Of a stretch of DNA of 64,000 nucleotides, positions 1 to 8,077 are shown piece after piece; the first letter of the stretch is position 1, and every line of letters begins with the position of its first letter. The position numbers were made by a program, and so were the translations under genes. Source of the stretch: Sphingomonas sp. (GTDB lineage: Bacteria > Pseudomonadota > Alphaproteobacteria > Sphingomonadales > Sphingomonadaceae). The notes beneath the pieces are model-generated. The model was given only the letters and a program-made list of their open reading frames with translations, was not told the origin of the DNA and made no database searches. Location: positions 124,001 through 188,000 of the forward strand of contig QFPK01000003.1 in the NCBI GenBank assembly GCA_003248865.1, given 5' to 3'.

Positions 1-1089
1 GGCGATGAACGCCTCGATCACGTCGCGCAGGTTCAGCTGTTCAGGCCGGCCGCCGCGCAGCGCCAGCATGTTCGCCGGGAAGCTCGATTGCGCCGGGGTA
101 TAGCGCCACAGCTGGTTCAGTACGACATCCGGCACGGCGTCGCGCTTCAGCTCCAGCACGATGCGAACGCCCTCGCGGTTGCTCTCGTCGCGCAGGTCGG
201 ACACGCCCTCGATGCGCTTGTCCTTCACCGCTTCCGCGATCTTCTCGACAAGGCCGGCCTTGCCCACCTGATAGGGGATTTCCGTCAGCACGATCTGCTG
301 GCCGGTTCCGCGCCGGTCCTCGATCACATGGCGGCTGCGCATCATGATCGAACCGCGCCCCGTCGTCATCGCGCTGGCGATGCCGTTGGTGCGCAGGATC
401 AGCGCGCCGGTCGGGAAATCGGGCGCCGGCACATAGTCCATCAGCGCTTCGGCGGTGATGGCCCGGTCGTCCAGATAGGCGAGGCAGCCGTTCACCACTT
501 CGCCCAGATTGTGCGGGGCGATGTTCGTCGCCATGCCCACCGCGATGCCGCCCGCGCCGTTCACCAGCAGGTTGGGGAAGCGGGCCGGCAGCACGCTCGG
601 TTCCTGCTCCTGCCCGTCGTAGTTGGGCACGAAGTCGACGGTGTCCTTGTCCAGATCGTCCAGCAGCGTTTCCGCCGCCTTGCTCAACCGGGCCTCCGTG
701 TAGCGCATGGCGGCCGGCGGATCCGGGTCCATCGATCCGAAATTGCCCTGCCCGTCGATCAGCGGCAGCCGCATCGACCAGTCCTGCGCCATCCGCGCCA
801 GCGCGTCATAGATCGCGCTGTCGCCGTGCGGGTGATATTTACCCATCACGTCGCCGACGATCCGCGCGGACTTGCGGAACGGCTTGCCCGATCCGAACCC
901 GTTTTCGTGGCTGCCGAACAGGATGCGCCGGTGCACCGGCTTCAGGCCGTCGCGCACGTCAGGCAGTGCGCGGGCGACAATCACCGACATCGCATAGTCG
1001 AGATAGGAGGAGCGCATCTCCTCCACGAGATTCACAGGGGCGATATCGTCGCCTGGGGCCGGCGCTGTCGGTTCAATCGTGTCGGACAT
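1..1089 (-). CDS. gyrA: DNA gyrase subunit A, N-terminal part (cut by window edge)
   Basis: GyrA is the breakage-reunion subunit of the type II topoisomerase that introduces negative supercoils. I translated 363 codons from the ATG at 1089; the frame stays open to base 1, so the C-terminal half is missing. Visible family features are MSVIVARALPDVRDGLKPVH near the start, the quinolone pocket HPHGDSAIYDAL, the active-site tyrosine in AAMRYTEAR, and GIAVGMATNIAPHNLGEVVN. The quinolone-pocket residues matching E. coli positions 83 and 87 are Ser and Asp, the susceptible state. It reads as GyrA rather than ParC from the overall match. It is divergent from the secreted protein gene at 1267. Confidence 0.96.
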   Translation of the reverse strand, partial: MSDTIEPTAPAPGDDIAPVNLVEEMRSSYLDYAMSVIVARALPDVRDGLKPVHRRILFGSHENGFGSGKPFRKSARIVGDVMGKYHPHGDSAIYDALARMAQDWSMRLPLIDGQGNFGSMDPDPPAAMRYTEARLSKAAETLLDDLDKDTVDFVPNYDGQEQEPSVLPARFPNLLVNGAGGIAVGMATNIAPHNLGEVVNGCLAYLDDRAITAEALMDYVPAPDFPTGALILRTNGIASAMTTGRGSIMMRSRHVIEDRRGTGQQIVLTEIPYQVGKAGLVEKIAEAVKDKRIEGVSDLRDESNREGVRIVLELKRDAVPDVVLNQLWRYTPAQSSFPANMLALRGGRPEQLNLRDVIEAFIA

Positions 1090-1266
1090 GTGAAATCGCC
1101 TACAGCGCCAGCCCGCGCTTGGAAAGCATTTGCGCGGATTTGGCCGCGCTGATCGCACCGGGCTCCGCCGCGTCGAAAAATCACAGGCGGCCCTTCAACC
1201 GGCCAATTCCCAAACAGGCCCGAACAGGCCATGAAGCGCGGACACGAGCATCCGGAGATTCAACCC

Positions 1267-1893
1267 ATGCGCCCAGCCATTTTCGCCGCCCTCCTTGCCA
1301 CGCTTGCCGCCCCGGTGGCCGCGCAGAACAGCCATTGCGCCGCCCTGCCGGCCAGCGCCCGCGTGGAAGTGCGCGGGCCAGACAATGTGATCCCGGCCCA
1401 GCTCACCCCGCGCGGCTTCACCTGCCCGCGCGGCTTCACATCCGAAACAGTCGGCCCCGTCACCCGCTGCCGCCAGCCCGGCCCCGTGCGCGTGGAAACC
1501 GCCGAACCCCGCCGCGACTGCTACGCCAGCCTGCCGCTGGGCCCCGTGCGCGGCGTCCCCGGCCAGGCACGTCCCACCCTGCAGTGCCCCACCAACCCCA
1601 GCATCGACAATGTGATCGCCATCCGCGGCGCAAACGTGGGCTGGCAGGATGTCACCCTCACCGCACCGTCATCAGCCGCAGTCACCATCACCCAATTGCG
1701 CTCCACCGCCGCCAATGTGCCGGCCGCGCAAAACCCCAACACGCAGGATTGCTTCCCCCACAACTGCCGCCTGATCCGCCTGACCACCCGCGCCGGAACC
1801 CCGGCCCGCGTGGACCTCACGCTGGCAACCCCCAACAACGCCTCCACCTCCAACTTCAGCGTGACCACCGAAGCGCAGTGCCCCGGGCGCTGA
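1267..1893 (+). CDS. Secreted protein of unknown function
   Basis: The start at 1267 is chosen because GGAG lies nine bases upstream and because it places a signal peptide at the N-terminus (MRPAIFAALLATLAAPVAAQ, predicted cut after AQ). An upstream ATG at 1231 would put charged residues before the signal peptide. The mature part is about 190 residues, rich in Pro, Thr and Asn, with several cysteines that could form periplasmic disulfides. The C-terminal half contains short strand-like TLTAPSS and VDLTLATPNN segments, suggesting a beta-rich fold. I recognise no family. It stands alone, divergent from gyrA and convergent with the nlpD-like gene across a hairpin-rich repeat. Confidence 0.75.
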   Translation: MRPAIFAALLATLAAPVAAQNSHCAALPASARVEVRGPDNVIPAQLTPRGFTCPRGFTSETVGPVTRCRQPGPVRVETAEPRRDCYASLPLGPVRGVPGQARPTLQCPTNPSIDNVIAIRGANVGWQDVTLTAPSSAAVTITQLRSTAANVPAAQNPNTQDCFPHNCRLIRLTTRAGTPARVDLTLATPNNASTSNFSVTTEAQCPGR

Positions 1894-1907
1894 GTTTGCG
1901 GCGCTGA

Positions 1908-2107
1908 GGATGAGCCAGGGGGCCTTGCCCCCTGGACCCCCAGCAGGAGGGTGACCCTCCTGCACCTCCATAAGTTTTGGGAAGAGGCCCCGAAACGCGA
2001 GGTTCGGGCTCAACCGTCACTCGACGGGGGCCTCTTCCCAAAACTTCGGGGGTCAAGGGGAATCATTCCCCTTGCGGGGTGCAGGGGCAGAGCCCCTGCC
2101 TCCACCC
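1908..2107. repeat. Palindromic intergenic element, copy D (divergent centre)
   Basis: Fills the gap between two convergent genes. From the left: hairpin CCAGGGGGC-CTT-GCCCCCTGG (1915-1935), then GCAGGAGGG-TGA-CCCTCCTGC (1943-1963), then a perfect 20-bp inverted repeat (1972-1991 with 2027-2046). The right side mirrors the left: CAAGGGGAA-TCA-TTCCCCTTG (2054-2074) and GCAGGGGC-AGA-GCCCCTGC (2081-2099). The layout (outer hairpin, ACCC spacer, inner hairpin with a TGA loop, then an AAGTTTTGG-like stretch) is shared with 14991-15240 and 33001-33256, but stem sequences differ while pairing is kept. It could terminate transcription from both sides, although no long T tract follows. Confidence 0.8.
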
Positions 2108-3031
2108 TCAACGCGGCAGATACAACACCGGGTCCAGCGTCCGGCGGCCTTGCCGAAGCTGGAAGTGGAGCTGGGGTTCGCTGGCGGATCCGCTGGAGCC
2201 GGCGCGGGCGATGGGCTGGCCGCGCTGGACCTTGGCGCCGCGGTCGACGAGGGCGTCCTCCAGATGGCCATAGGCGCTGACGGTGCCGCCGGGGTGGCGG
2301 ATCAGGATCATCAGGCCGAAGCCGGCGATGGCGTCGCCCACATAGACCACTTCGCCGTCGGCGGCGCTGCGCACGGTGGCGCCTTTGGTGGTCTTGATGT
2401 TGATGCCGTCGTTGTAGCGTCCGCCCGCCTTGGGGCCGTATCGGGAGAGGAGGACGCGGCCGTCCACCGGCCAGGACAGCTGCGGCACGGTGGCGGCTGC
2501 CTGCGTGGGCGGCACCTGAGGGCGGGGGGGCGCATTGCCTTCGGCGGCGGGGGCAGAGCCGCTGATGGCGTCGTCCACGTCCAGCGCGAAACCGCCGGCT
2601 GACTGGGTGCCGGCCTGACTGGGGCGTGTCTGGCCGGGCCGTGTCTGGCTGGAGTTGGGCGCGGGGCGGCCTGCCTGCTGCTGGGGCTGGGCGCCGATGG
2701 GAATGAACAATTGCTGCCCCACCTGGATCACCGAATCGCGATCCAGCCTGTTGGCGGTGGCGATGCGGCCCCAGGGCACGCCATAGGCCTTGGCGATGGC
2801 AAGGCCGGTTTCGCCGCGCTTCACGGTGTGGCGTCGCCCGCCGGGCACGGCCACGCCATCGGCCTTCACCGGCGCGGGCTGCCAACTGGGCCTTGATGGC
2901 GCCGTGGGGGTTGGTTGCTGCACCACGATCCGGCTGTTGCTGGCCGGACGCTTCGGCGGCTGCGGGGTGGAACAGGCCGCCAGCCAGAGCGTGGGCGGCA
3001 GCAGGGCCGCAAGGGGAAGAAGGCGTCGCAC
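2108..3031 (-). CDS. nlpD: NlpD-like lipoprotein: LysM plus degenerate M23 (LytM) domain
   Basis: Envelope lipoprotein of 307 residues that probably activates a cell-wall amidase at division. The N-terminus ends in a lipobox (LWLAAC). A LysM domain lies at about 72-118 (HTVKRGETGLAIAKAYG ... VGQQLFIPIG). The C-terminal LytM/M23 domain occupies the last 120 residues. The usual zinc motif HxGxD is replaced by NDGINI, and the second histidine pair reads PQLHFQLR, so two metal ligands appear lost, as in E. coli NlpD, which activates AmiC instead of cutting. In many proteobacteria nlpD follows surE. Here serS and surE lie upstream on the same strand, but an opposite-strand gene sits between. No amidase gene is in the window. 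Confidence 0.88.
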   Translation of the reverse strand: MRRLLPLAALLPPTLWLAACSTPQPPKRPASNSRIVVQQPTPTAPSRPSWQPAPVKADGVAVPGGRRHTVKRGETGLAIAKAYGVPWGRIATANRLDRDSVIQVGQQLFIPIGAQPQQQAGRPAPNSSQTRPGQTRPSQAGTQSAGGFALDVDDAISGSAPAAEGNAPPRPQVPPTQAAATVPQLSWPVDGRVLLSRYGPKAGGRYNDGINIKTTKGATVRSAADGEVVYVGDAIAGFGLMILIRHPGGTVSAYGHLEDALVDRGAKVQRGQPIARAGSSGSASEPQLHFQLRQGRRTLDPVLYLPR

Positions 3032-3188
3032 CGCGCAGCCTTAGAGGATCGAGCGCCGCCGGGGAATCCCGCTTGGGCATGCCGCAGTGCCAAAAAAGAG
3101 TCGGGAATCTTTACAGCCTCGCAGAAGCATTGCGGGGGGAAGTTTTGTTAACATGTTGGAAAACAAGGGGATGGCATTTCGCCAAAAC

Positions 3189-3205
3189 TTGGCACGCCAT
3201 GTGCA
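3189..3205 (+). promoter_or_regulatory. Possible sigma-54 (-24/-12) promoter
   Basis: The sequence TTGGCACGCCATGTGCA has GG at 3191-3192 and GC at 3203-3204, the exact 12-base spacing of -24/-12 promoters, and the -24 half TTGGCACG is a full consensus match. The -12 half reads GTGC rather than TTGC. It lies about 150 bp before the SnoaL-like gene. No rpoN or enhancer-binding regulator is visible here, and one chance match is possible. Confidence 0.3.
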
Positions 3206-3288
3206 TGTGCGAAGAGCCGGCGGGGGCAATTGCCGGCACGAGACAGGTTCGTCACCGAAACGGGGGTAGACGACTGGAATCGTCACGA

Positions 3289-3322
3289 AAGGGGCGGTGG
3301 CGCGGGGGCGTCACCGCCCCTT
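3289..3322. promoter_or_regulatory. Strong hairpin in the leader of the SnoaL-like gene
   Basis: Perfect 11-bp inverted repeat (AAGGGGCGGTG with CACCGCCCCTT) around a 12-base loop, 35 bp before the start codon at 3358. No T tract follows on the plus strand. It could be an attenuating leader hairpin or a back-stop terminator for transcription coming from surE on the other strand. Confidence 0.45.
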
Positions 3323-3357
3323 CTCATTTGGGGCCCATTTTATCTGGAGGACTGCGG

Positions 3358-3750
3358 ATGGCGGACGCGGGAGCTTTTGTACGGTCCTATCTGGATGCCA
3401 TCGCGGCGGGAACGTTGGTCGTCGAGGACTGGTACACGCCGGACGCGTTGCAGATCGAATGGCCCAACAAGATCACACCCAATGGCGCGGAACGGAATCT
3501 GGGGCAGATTCGGGAAGCCGAAGCGCGCGGCCGCCAGATCGTCGAACGGCAAAGCTATGAAGTCACCAGCCTGATCGCAGACGGGGACAGGGTGGCGGTG
3601 GAGGCGATCTTCCGCGCCAGCTTCCGGATGGACCTGCCCGATCTGCCGAAAGGCTCGGTGATGGAGGCCCGCTTCGCGATCTTCTTCGAACTGGCCAGCG
3701 GCAAGATCCGCCGCCATCGCACTTATGATTGTTTCATGCCGCCCGCCTGA
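3358..3750 (+). CDS. SnoaL-like / NTF2-fold protein
   Basis: Small protein of 130 residues with the cone-shaped NTF2 fold pattern of ketosteroid-isomerase and SnoaL-like families: an N-terminal helix (FVRSYLDAIAAG), a tryptophan-containing loop (DWYTPDALQIEWPNKITPNG), and C-terminal strands (SLIADGDRVAVEAIFRASFR and FAIFFELASGKIRRHRTYDCF). Such proteins bind small hydrophobic ligands or act as isomerases and cyclases; the substrate cannot be told. The ATG at 3358 follows GGAGG with seven-base spacing. It is convergent with surE (6 bp apart) and splits the common surE-nlpD arrangement, so it is probably an insertion with its own promoter. Confidence 0.75.
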   Translation: MADAGAFVRSYLDAIAAGTLVVEDWYTPDALQIEWPNKITPNGAERNLGQIREAEARGRQIVERQSYEVTSLIADGDRVAVEAIFRASFRMDLPDLPKGSVMEARFAIFFELASGKIRRHRTYDCFMPPA

Positions 3751-3756
3751 GGGAGG

Positions 3757-4515
3757 TCAGCCTTCCAGCTTCGCCTGCAGCGCCGCCATGGTCTGCCGGT
3801 GCGTCAGGTCCAGATGCAGTGGCGTCACCGACACGAAGCCGTCGCGGATCGCTTCCAGATCGCTGCGGTGCGCGGGCGTTTCCACCTCGCGGCCATAGCC
3901 GAACCAGTAATAGGGGAAGCCGCGCGGATCGGTGCGGGCATCGATTTTGATGTGGCCATAGTCGCGGAAGCCCTGTTCCGTCACGCGCACGCCTTCGGGC
4001 ACCGCCACCGGCGGGAAGTTGATGTTCACCAGCACGCCGTCGCCCCAGTCGGCGTCCGCCACGCGCCGGATGATGTCGGCACCTGTCGCTTCCGCGGCGG
4101 CGAAGCTTTCCTTGCCGAAGCTGTAGTCCGCCATCGCCTGGGACAGCGCGATGGAGCGGATGCCCGCCAGCGTGCCTTCCATCGCGGCGGACACCGTGCC
4201 GGAATAGGTCAGGTCCTCGGCCATGTTCGGCCCCCGGTTCACGCCGGACAGGATCAGGTCGGGCTTCAGCCCGTCCATCAGGTGGCCCAGCGCCATCATC
4301 ACGCTGTCGGTGGGCGTTCCCGCCACGGCGAAGCGGCGCGGCCCGAACTGCCGCACCCGGATCGGCTTCGTCAGCGTCAGGCTGTGCCCGGCGCCGGATT
4401 GCTCCTCGGCCGGGGCGACCACCCACAGTTCGTCCGAAATCTGCGCCGCAATCCGTTCCAGCGCGGCGAAACCGGGCGCGTGGATGCCGTCGTCGTTGGT
4501 CAGAAGAATGCGCAT
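3757..4515 (-). CDS. surE: 5'/3'-nucleotidase SurE
   Basis: SurE removes phosphate from nucleoside monophosphates and short polyphosphates and is linked to stress and stationary-phase survival. The 252-residue protein begins MRILLTNDDGIHAPG, whose paired Asp residues bind the divalent metal. Also seen are the ligand serine in EEQSGAGHSLTL and the family signature GTPTDSVMMAL ... LILSGVNRGPNM with its metal-binding Asn. The ATG at 4515 shares one base with the serS stop (TGATG), so translation is probably coupled to serS. The annotated upstream frame to 4782 is not used because this start matches the conserved N-terminus exactly. Confidence 0.95.
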   Translation of the reverse strand: MRILLTNDDGIHAPGFAALERIAAQISDELWVVAPAEEQSGAGHSLTLTKPIRVRQFGPRRFAVAGTPTDSVMMALGHLMDGLKPDLILSGVNRGPNMAEDLTYSGTVSAAMEGTLAGIRSIALSQAMADYSFGKESFAAAEATGADIIRRVADADWGDGVLVNINFPPVAVPEGVRVTEQGFRDYGHIKIDARTDPRGFPYYWFGYGREVETPAHRSDLEAIRDGFVSVTPLHLDLTHRQTMAALQAKLEG

Positions 4516-5783
4516 CAGGCCCCCGGGGTCAGTGTTTCGATGCCGCCCATATAGGGGCGCAATGCGGCCGGTACGGTGACGCTGCCGTCCGGATTCTGAT
4601 GGTTTTCCAGAACCGCCACCAATGTGCGGCCCACCGCCAGCCCTGATCCGTTCAGAGTGTGCACGAACTGGGTGCCCTTGTCGCCGCGCGCCTTCCAGCG
4701 GGCCTCCATCCGCCGGGCCTGAAAATCCCCGCAATTGGAAACGGAGCTGATCTCGCGATAGGCGCCTGCACCCGGCAGCCACACTTCCAGATCGAATGTC
4801 TTCTTCGCGGAAAAGCCCATGTCACCCGCGCACAGCAGCATCCGCCGATAAGGCAGCTCCAGCGCCTCCAGAATGGCCTCCGCCGCCAGAACCATCCGCT
4901 CATGCTCGGCCTCGGATTCCTCCGGCTTGCAGATCGTCACCAGCTCCACCTTCTCGAACTGGTGCTGGCGGATCAGGCCGCGCGTGTCCTTTCCGGCGGC
5001 ACCCGCCTCGCTGCGGAAGCAGGGCGTCAGTGCCGTCAGCTTCAGCGGCAGCTCATCCGCATCCAGGATCTGCTCGCGCACAAGGTTGGTCAGGCTCACC
5101 TCGGCAGTGGGGATCAGCCAGCGCCCGTCGGTGGTGCGGAACAGATCCTCGGCGAACTTCGGCAGCTGCCCGGTGCCGTACATGGCATCGTCGCGCACCA
5201 GCAGCGGCACCACCGTCTCGCGCCAGCCGGCCGCGATCTGCCGGTCCAGCATGAACTGCCCCAGCGCCCGGTGCAGCCGCGCCAGCTGCCCTTCCAGCAC
5301 CATGAAGCGCGCGCCGGACAGTTTCGCCGCCCCTTCCGGGTTCCAGCCCAGCTTTTCGGCCAGCGCATCATGCTCGGCGCCGCCGTTTCTGGGCGCGCCC
5401 CAGCGCTTCTGCTCCACATTGCCATGCTCGTCCGCGCCGTAGGGCACGTCGTCGGCCGGGGTGTTCGGAATGGAGGCCGTCAGCGCCTCCACGGCGGCCG
5501 CGCGCTCGCGCTCCTCGGCCTCGGCGCCGGCGATCTCCGCCTTCAACACGGCCACTTCGGCCATCAGCGCGTCGGCCTTGGCATCGTCCTTCTGCGCCTT
5601 GGCGGCGCCGATCGCCTTCGAAGCCTCGTTGCGCCGCGCCAGCGCCGCCTGCAACGCCGTCTGCACCTGGCGCAGCGCCGCATCCGCCGCCAGGATCGGC
5701 GCGGAGGCATCGGTCACACCCCGCCTTGCCATGGCGGCATCGAACGCGGCAGCGCCGCTGCGGATCAGCTTCAGGTCATGCAT
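4515..5783 (-). CDS. serS: Seryl-tRNA synthetase
   Basis: Charges tRNA-Ser (and tRNA-Sec where present) with serine in the cytoplasm. The 422-residue length is normal. The N-terminal coiled-coil arm that grips the long variable loop of the tRNA lies at about 30-105 (Ala/Glu/Lys-rich heptads). The class II catalytic core follows: motif 2 in LTPCFRSEAGAAGKDTRGLI, the serine-binding region FEKVELVTICKPEESE, YREISSVSNCGDFQARR, and motif 3 in LNGSGLAVGRTLVAVLENHQ. It is first of the serS-surE pair and divergent from the dehydrogenase at 5899, with about 115 bp for both promoters. Confidence 0.97.
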   Translation of the reverse strand: MHDLKLIRSGAAAFDAAMARRGVTDASAPILAADAALRQVQTALQAALARRNEASKAIGAAKAQKDDAKADALMAEVAVLKAEIAGAEAEERERAAAVEALTASIPNTPADDVPYGADEHGNVEQKRWGAPRNGGAEHDALAEKLGWNPEGAAKLSGARFMVLEGQLARLHRALGQFMLDRQIAAGWRETVVPLLVRDDAMYGTGQLPKFAEDLFRTTDGRWLIPTAEVSLTNLVREQILDADELPLKLTALTPCFRSEAGAAGKDTRGLIRQHQFEKVELVTICKPEESEAEHERMVLAAEAILEALELPYRRMLLCAGDMGFSAKKTFDLEVWLPGAGAYREISSVSNCGDFQARRMEARWKARGDKGTQFVHTLNGSGLAVGRTLVAVLENHQNPDGSVTVPAALRPYMGGIETLTPGA

Positions 5784-5898
5784 GGCCGCAGCCTATGGCC
5801 TCGCGCGTTGGCTCCGGCAAGCCGTCTCCACCCTCCCGCCCTGAGGAGTTGCACACGCCCGGTTCCGGGCGCACCCCACGATCAGGAGGAGAGAAGCC

Positions 5899-6651
5899 AT
5901 GACCAGCAGCTTTCAGGGTTCAGTCGCCCTCGTCAGCGGCGCCGCCAGCGGCATGGGCGCCGCAACGGCGCGCCTGCTCGCGGCGCAGGGCGCCCGCGTC
6001 GCCGTTACCGATGTGAATCTGGCCGGCGCGGAGGCCGTCGCCCACCAGTGCGGCCCGGAAGCCCGCGCCTTCACGCTGGACGTGGGCGATCCCGCCAGCA
6101 TCGCGGACACCATCGCCGACATCGAAAACTGGGCCGGTCGCCTCGACGTGCTGGTGAACAACGCCGGGATCGCCGGCTTCGCCCCGCTCGACCACCCGGA
6201 CTATGAAGAGCTGTGGGAACGCATTCTGCGCGTGAACGCCACCGGCGAAATGCGGCTGATCCGCGCCGCGCTTCCGCTTCTCCGCCGCTCCGAATATCCC
6301 CGAATCGTCAACATCGCCAGCACCGAAGCGCTTGGCGCCACCGCGATGGACAGCGCCTATTGCGCCGCCAAGGCCGCCGTCACCGGCCTCACCCGGGCGC
6401 TTGCCGTCGAGCTCGGCAAGGAAGGCATCACCGTCAACTGTATCTGCCCCGGCCCCATCGACACCGGCATGACCGCCGACGTTCCCGATGCCGACAAGGA
6501 GGTGTATGCGCGGCGGCGCACCGCGCTCCGCCGCTATGGCCGCCCGGAGGAAGTCGCCCATGTCACCGTTGCGCTCTGCCAGCCCGGCGCCAGCTACATC
6601 ACCGGCGCGACGATCCCCGTCGACGGCGGCCTGATGGCGCGCAACGCCTGA
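5899..6651 (+). CDS. Short-chain dehydrogenase/reductase (SDR family)
   Basis: NAD(P)-dependent oxidoreductase of 250 residues, classical SDR size. The Rossmann glycine motif is SGAASGMG near the N-terminus, NNAG follows at about 90, the catalytic Ser is in NIASTEA, and Tyr/Lys are in YCAAK. PGPIDTGM and ITGATIPVDGGL are typical of the substrate loop and C-terminus. An Asp after the second strand (VTDVN) suggests NAD preference. The substrate is not evident; 3-oxoacyl-ACP reductase or a secondary-alcohol dehydrogenase would both fit. AGGAGGAGAG at 5883-5892 is a strong ribosome site. The gene is monocistronic, convergent with folC. Confidence 0.88.
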   Translation: MTSSFQGSVALVSGAASGMGAATARLLAAQGARVAVTDVNLAGAEAVAHQCGPEARAFTLDVGDPASIADTIADIENWAGRLDVLVNNAGIAGFAPLDHPDYEELWERILRVNATGEMRLIRAALPLLRRSEYPRIVNIASTEALGATAMDSAYCAAKAAVTGLTRALAVELGKEGITVNCICPGPIDTGMTADVPDADKEVYARRRTALRRYGRPEEVAHVTVALCQPGASYITGATIPVDGGLMARNA

Positions 6652-6748
6652 GCTGGGATCGAGTTGGTGCCGATGCCGCGCGCATGACTTGTACCGATGG
6701 CCTGCGGCACTGGACTGGCCAGCGCAGAGTCCCCCAAGCCTGCCATCG

Positions 6749-8077
6749 TCAAACCGGCAGTGGCCCGTTGATCCGCAGCACTTCGCCCGCCAGATGCAGC
6801 GATCCGCAGATCAGCACGCGGGCGGGTCCCTGCACATGCGCCAGGGCGGCGTTGAGGTCGTCGGCGGTGTCGGCCTTCATGCCGTGGGTGTTGGCGAAGG
6901 CAGCCAGTTCGGCGGGCGCTGCGTGGTCGTGGCCGGGGATGGGCAGCATCGTCATGCGGGTGCCGCGCGGGAAGCTGCGGATGAAGCCGGAGTGATCCTT
7001 GGTGGGCAGCATGCCCATCAGCAGATGCAGGGGCAGAGCCGGGGTGGCGGCGGCCAGATGGGTGGCGAGCGCCTTGCCGGCAGCGGGGTTGTGCCCGCCG
7101 TCCAGCCACAGTTCTGACCCGGCCGGCAGTTCGGCGACCAGCGGGCCGGATACCAGCCGTTGCAGGCGCGCGGGCCATTGCGCCCAGCCCATGGCGCTGC
7201 GCAGGGCGCTGTCGGGCACGGTCAGCGCGTCCTGCGCGCGGATCATGGCGACGGCGAGCGCGGCATTGTCCAGCTGGTGGGCGCCCGGCAGCTTGGGGAT
7301 GGGCAGTTTCAGCGGCTCCGTATCCGGCTGGTTCAGCAGGCGGAAGCCTAGCGCGCCTTCGTAAGCCGCGGCGTCCCACGCTTCACCGCGTGCCATCAGC
7401 TTCGCGCCGCGCGGGATGGCGATCTCGGCGACCGCGCCCGCGATCTGGGCGGGATATTTCTGCGTCACCAGCGGCACGCCGCGCTTGGCGATCCCCGCCT
7501 TTTCCGCTGCGATATGGCGCAGCGTGGGGCCAAGGATGGCGACATGATCCAGCGACAGGCTGGCGATTCCCGTCACCAGCGGCTTCGGAACCACATTGGT
7601 GCTGTCCAGCCGCCCGCCCAGCCCGACTTCCAGGATGGTGGCGTCGGCAGGGGTTGCCGCGAACAGCAGGAAGGCGGCCGTGGTGATCGCCTCGAAGAAG
7701 CTCAGCGGCTGGCTGGCGTTGTATTTCAGCACTTCGGCCAGCGCCTCGGCGAAATCCTCGTCGGAAACCAGCGTGCCGGCCACCCGGATGCGCTCGTTCA
7801 CCCGCACCAGATGCGGCGAGGTGAACATATGAACGCGATGCCCCGATGCTTCGAGCGCGGCGCGCAGGAAGGCCGTGGTGGAACCCTTGCCGTTGGTGCC
7901 AGCCACATGGAACACCGGCGGCATCTTCAGATGCGGGCTCGCCATGCGCTTCAGCAGCCGCTCGATGCGGTCCAGCGTCAGGTCCACGCCGCGCACGCGC
8001 TGCTGCCCCGCCGCGCGCAGCAGCCGGTCGAGCACGGGATGGTCGGAGCGGGCGAAATCCGCCGGCTGCAGGCTCAT
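6749..8077 (-). CDS. folC: Bifunctional dihydrofolate synthase / folylpolyglutamate synthase
   Basis: Adds glutamate to dihydropteroate and extends the polyglutamate tail of folates. The 442-residue protein has the Mur-ligase-like P-loop in HVAGTNGKGSTTAFL (about 58-72), the omega-like region TFLEVGLGGRLDSTN around 147, and a C-terminal ligase domain with ELWLDGGHNPAA. The ATG at 8077 overlaps the accD stop by four bases. Position after accD is common in proteobacteria and ties folate and fatty-acid supply in one transcript. It ends the long minus-strand operon that begins near 13360. Confidence 0.95.
   Translation of the reverse strand: MSLQPADFARSDHPVLDRLLRAAGQQRVRGVDLTLDRIERLLKRMASPHLKMPPVFHVAGTNGKGSTTAFLRAALEASGHRVHMFTSPHLVRVNERIRVAGTLVSDEDFAEALAEVLKYNASQPLSFFEAITTAAFLLFAATPADATILEVGLGGRLDSTNVVPKPLVTGIASLSLDHVAILGPTLRHIAAEKAGIAKRGVPLVTQKYPAQIAGAVAEIAIPRGAKLMARGEAWDAAAYEGALGFRLLNQPDTEPLKLPIPKLPGAHQLDNAALAVAMIRAQDALTVPDSALRSAMGWAQWPARLQRLVSGPLVAELPAGSELWLDGGHNPAAGKALATHLAAATPALPLHLLMGMLPTKDHSGFIRSFPRGTRMTMLPIPGHDHAAPAELAAFANTHGMKADTADDLNAALAHVQGPARVLICGSLHLAGEVLRINGPLPV

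Larger units (their letters stand above)
3032..3357. other. Intergenic region between the nlpD-like and SnoaL-like genes
   Basis: No convincing gene in 326 bp. It holds the nlpD promoter side, an AT-richer patch with TTGTTAACATGTTGG around 3146, a sigma-54-like match at 3189-3205 and a strong hairpin at 3289-3322 just before the next gene. Confidence 0.7.
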
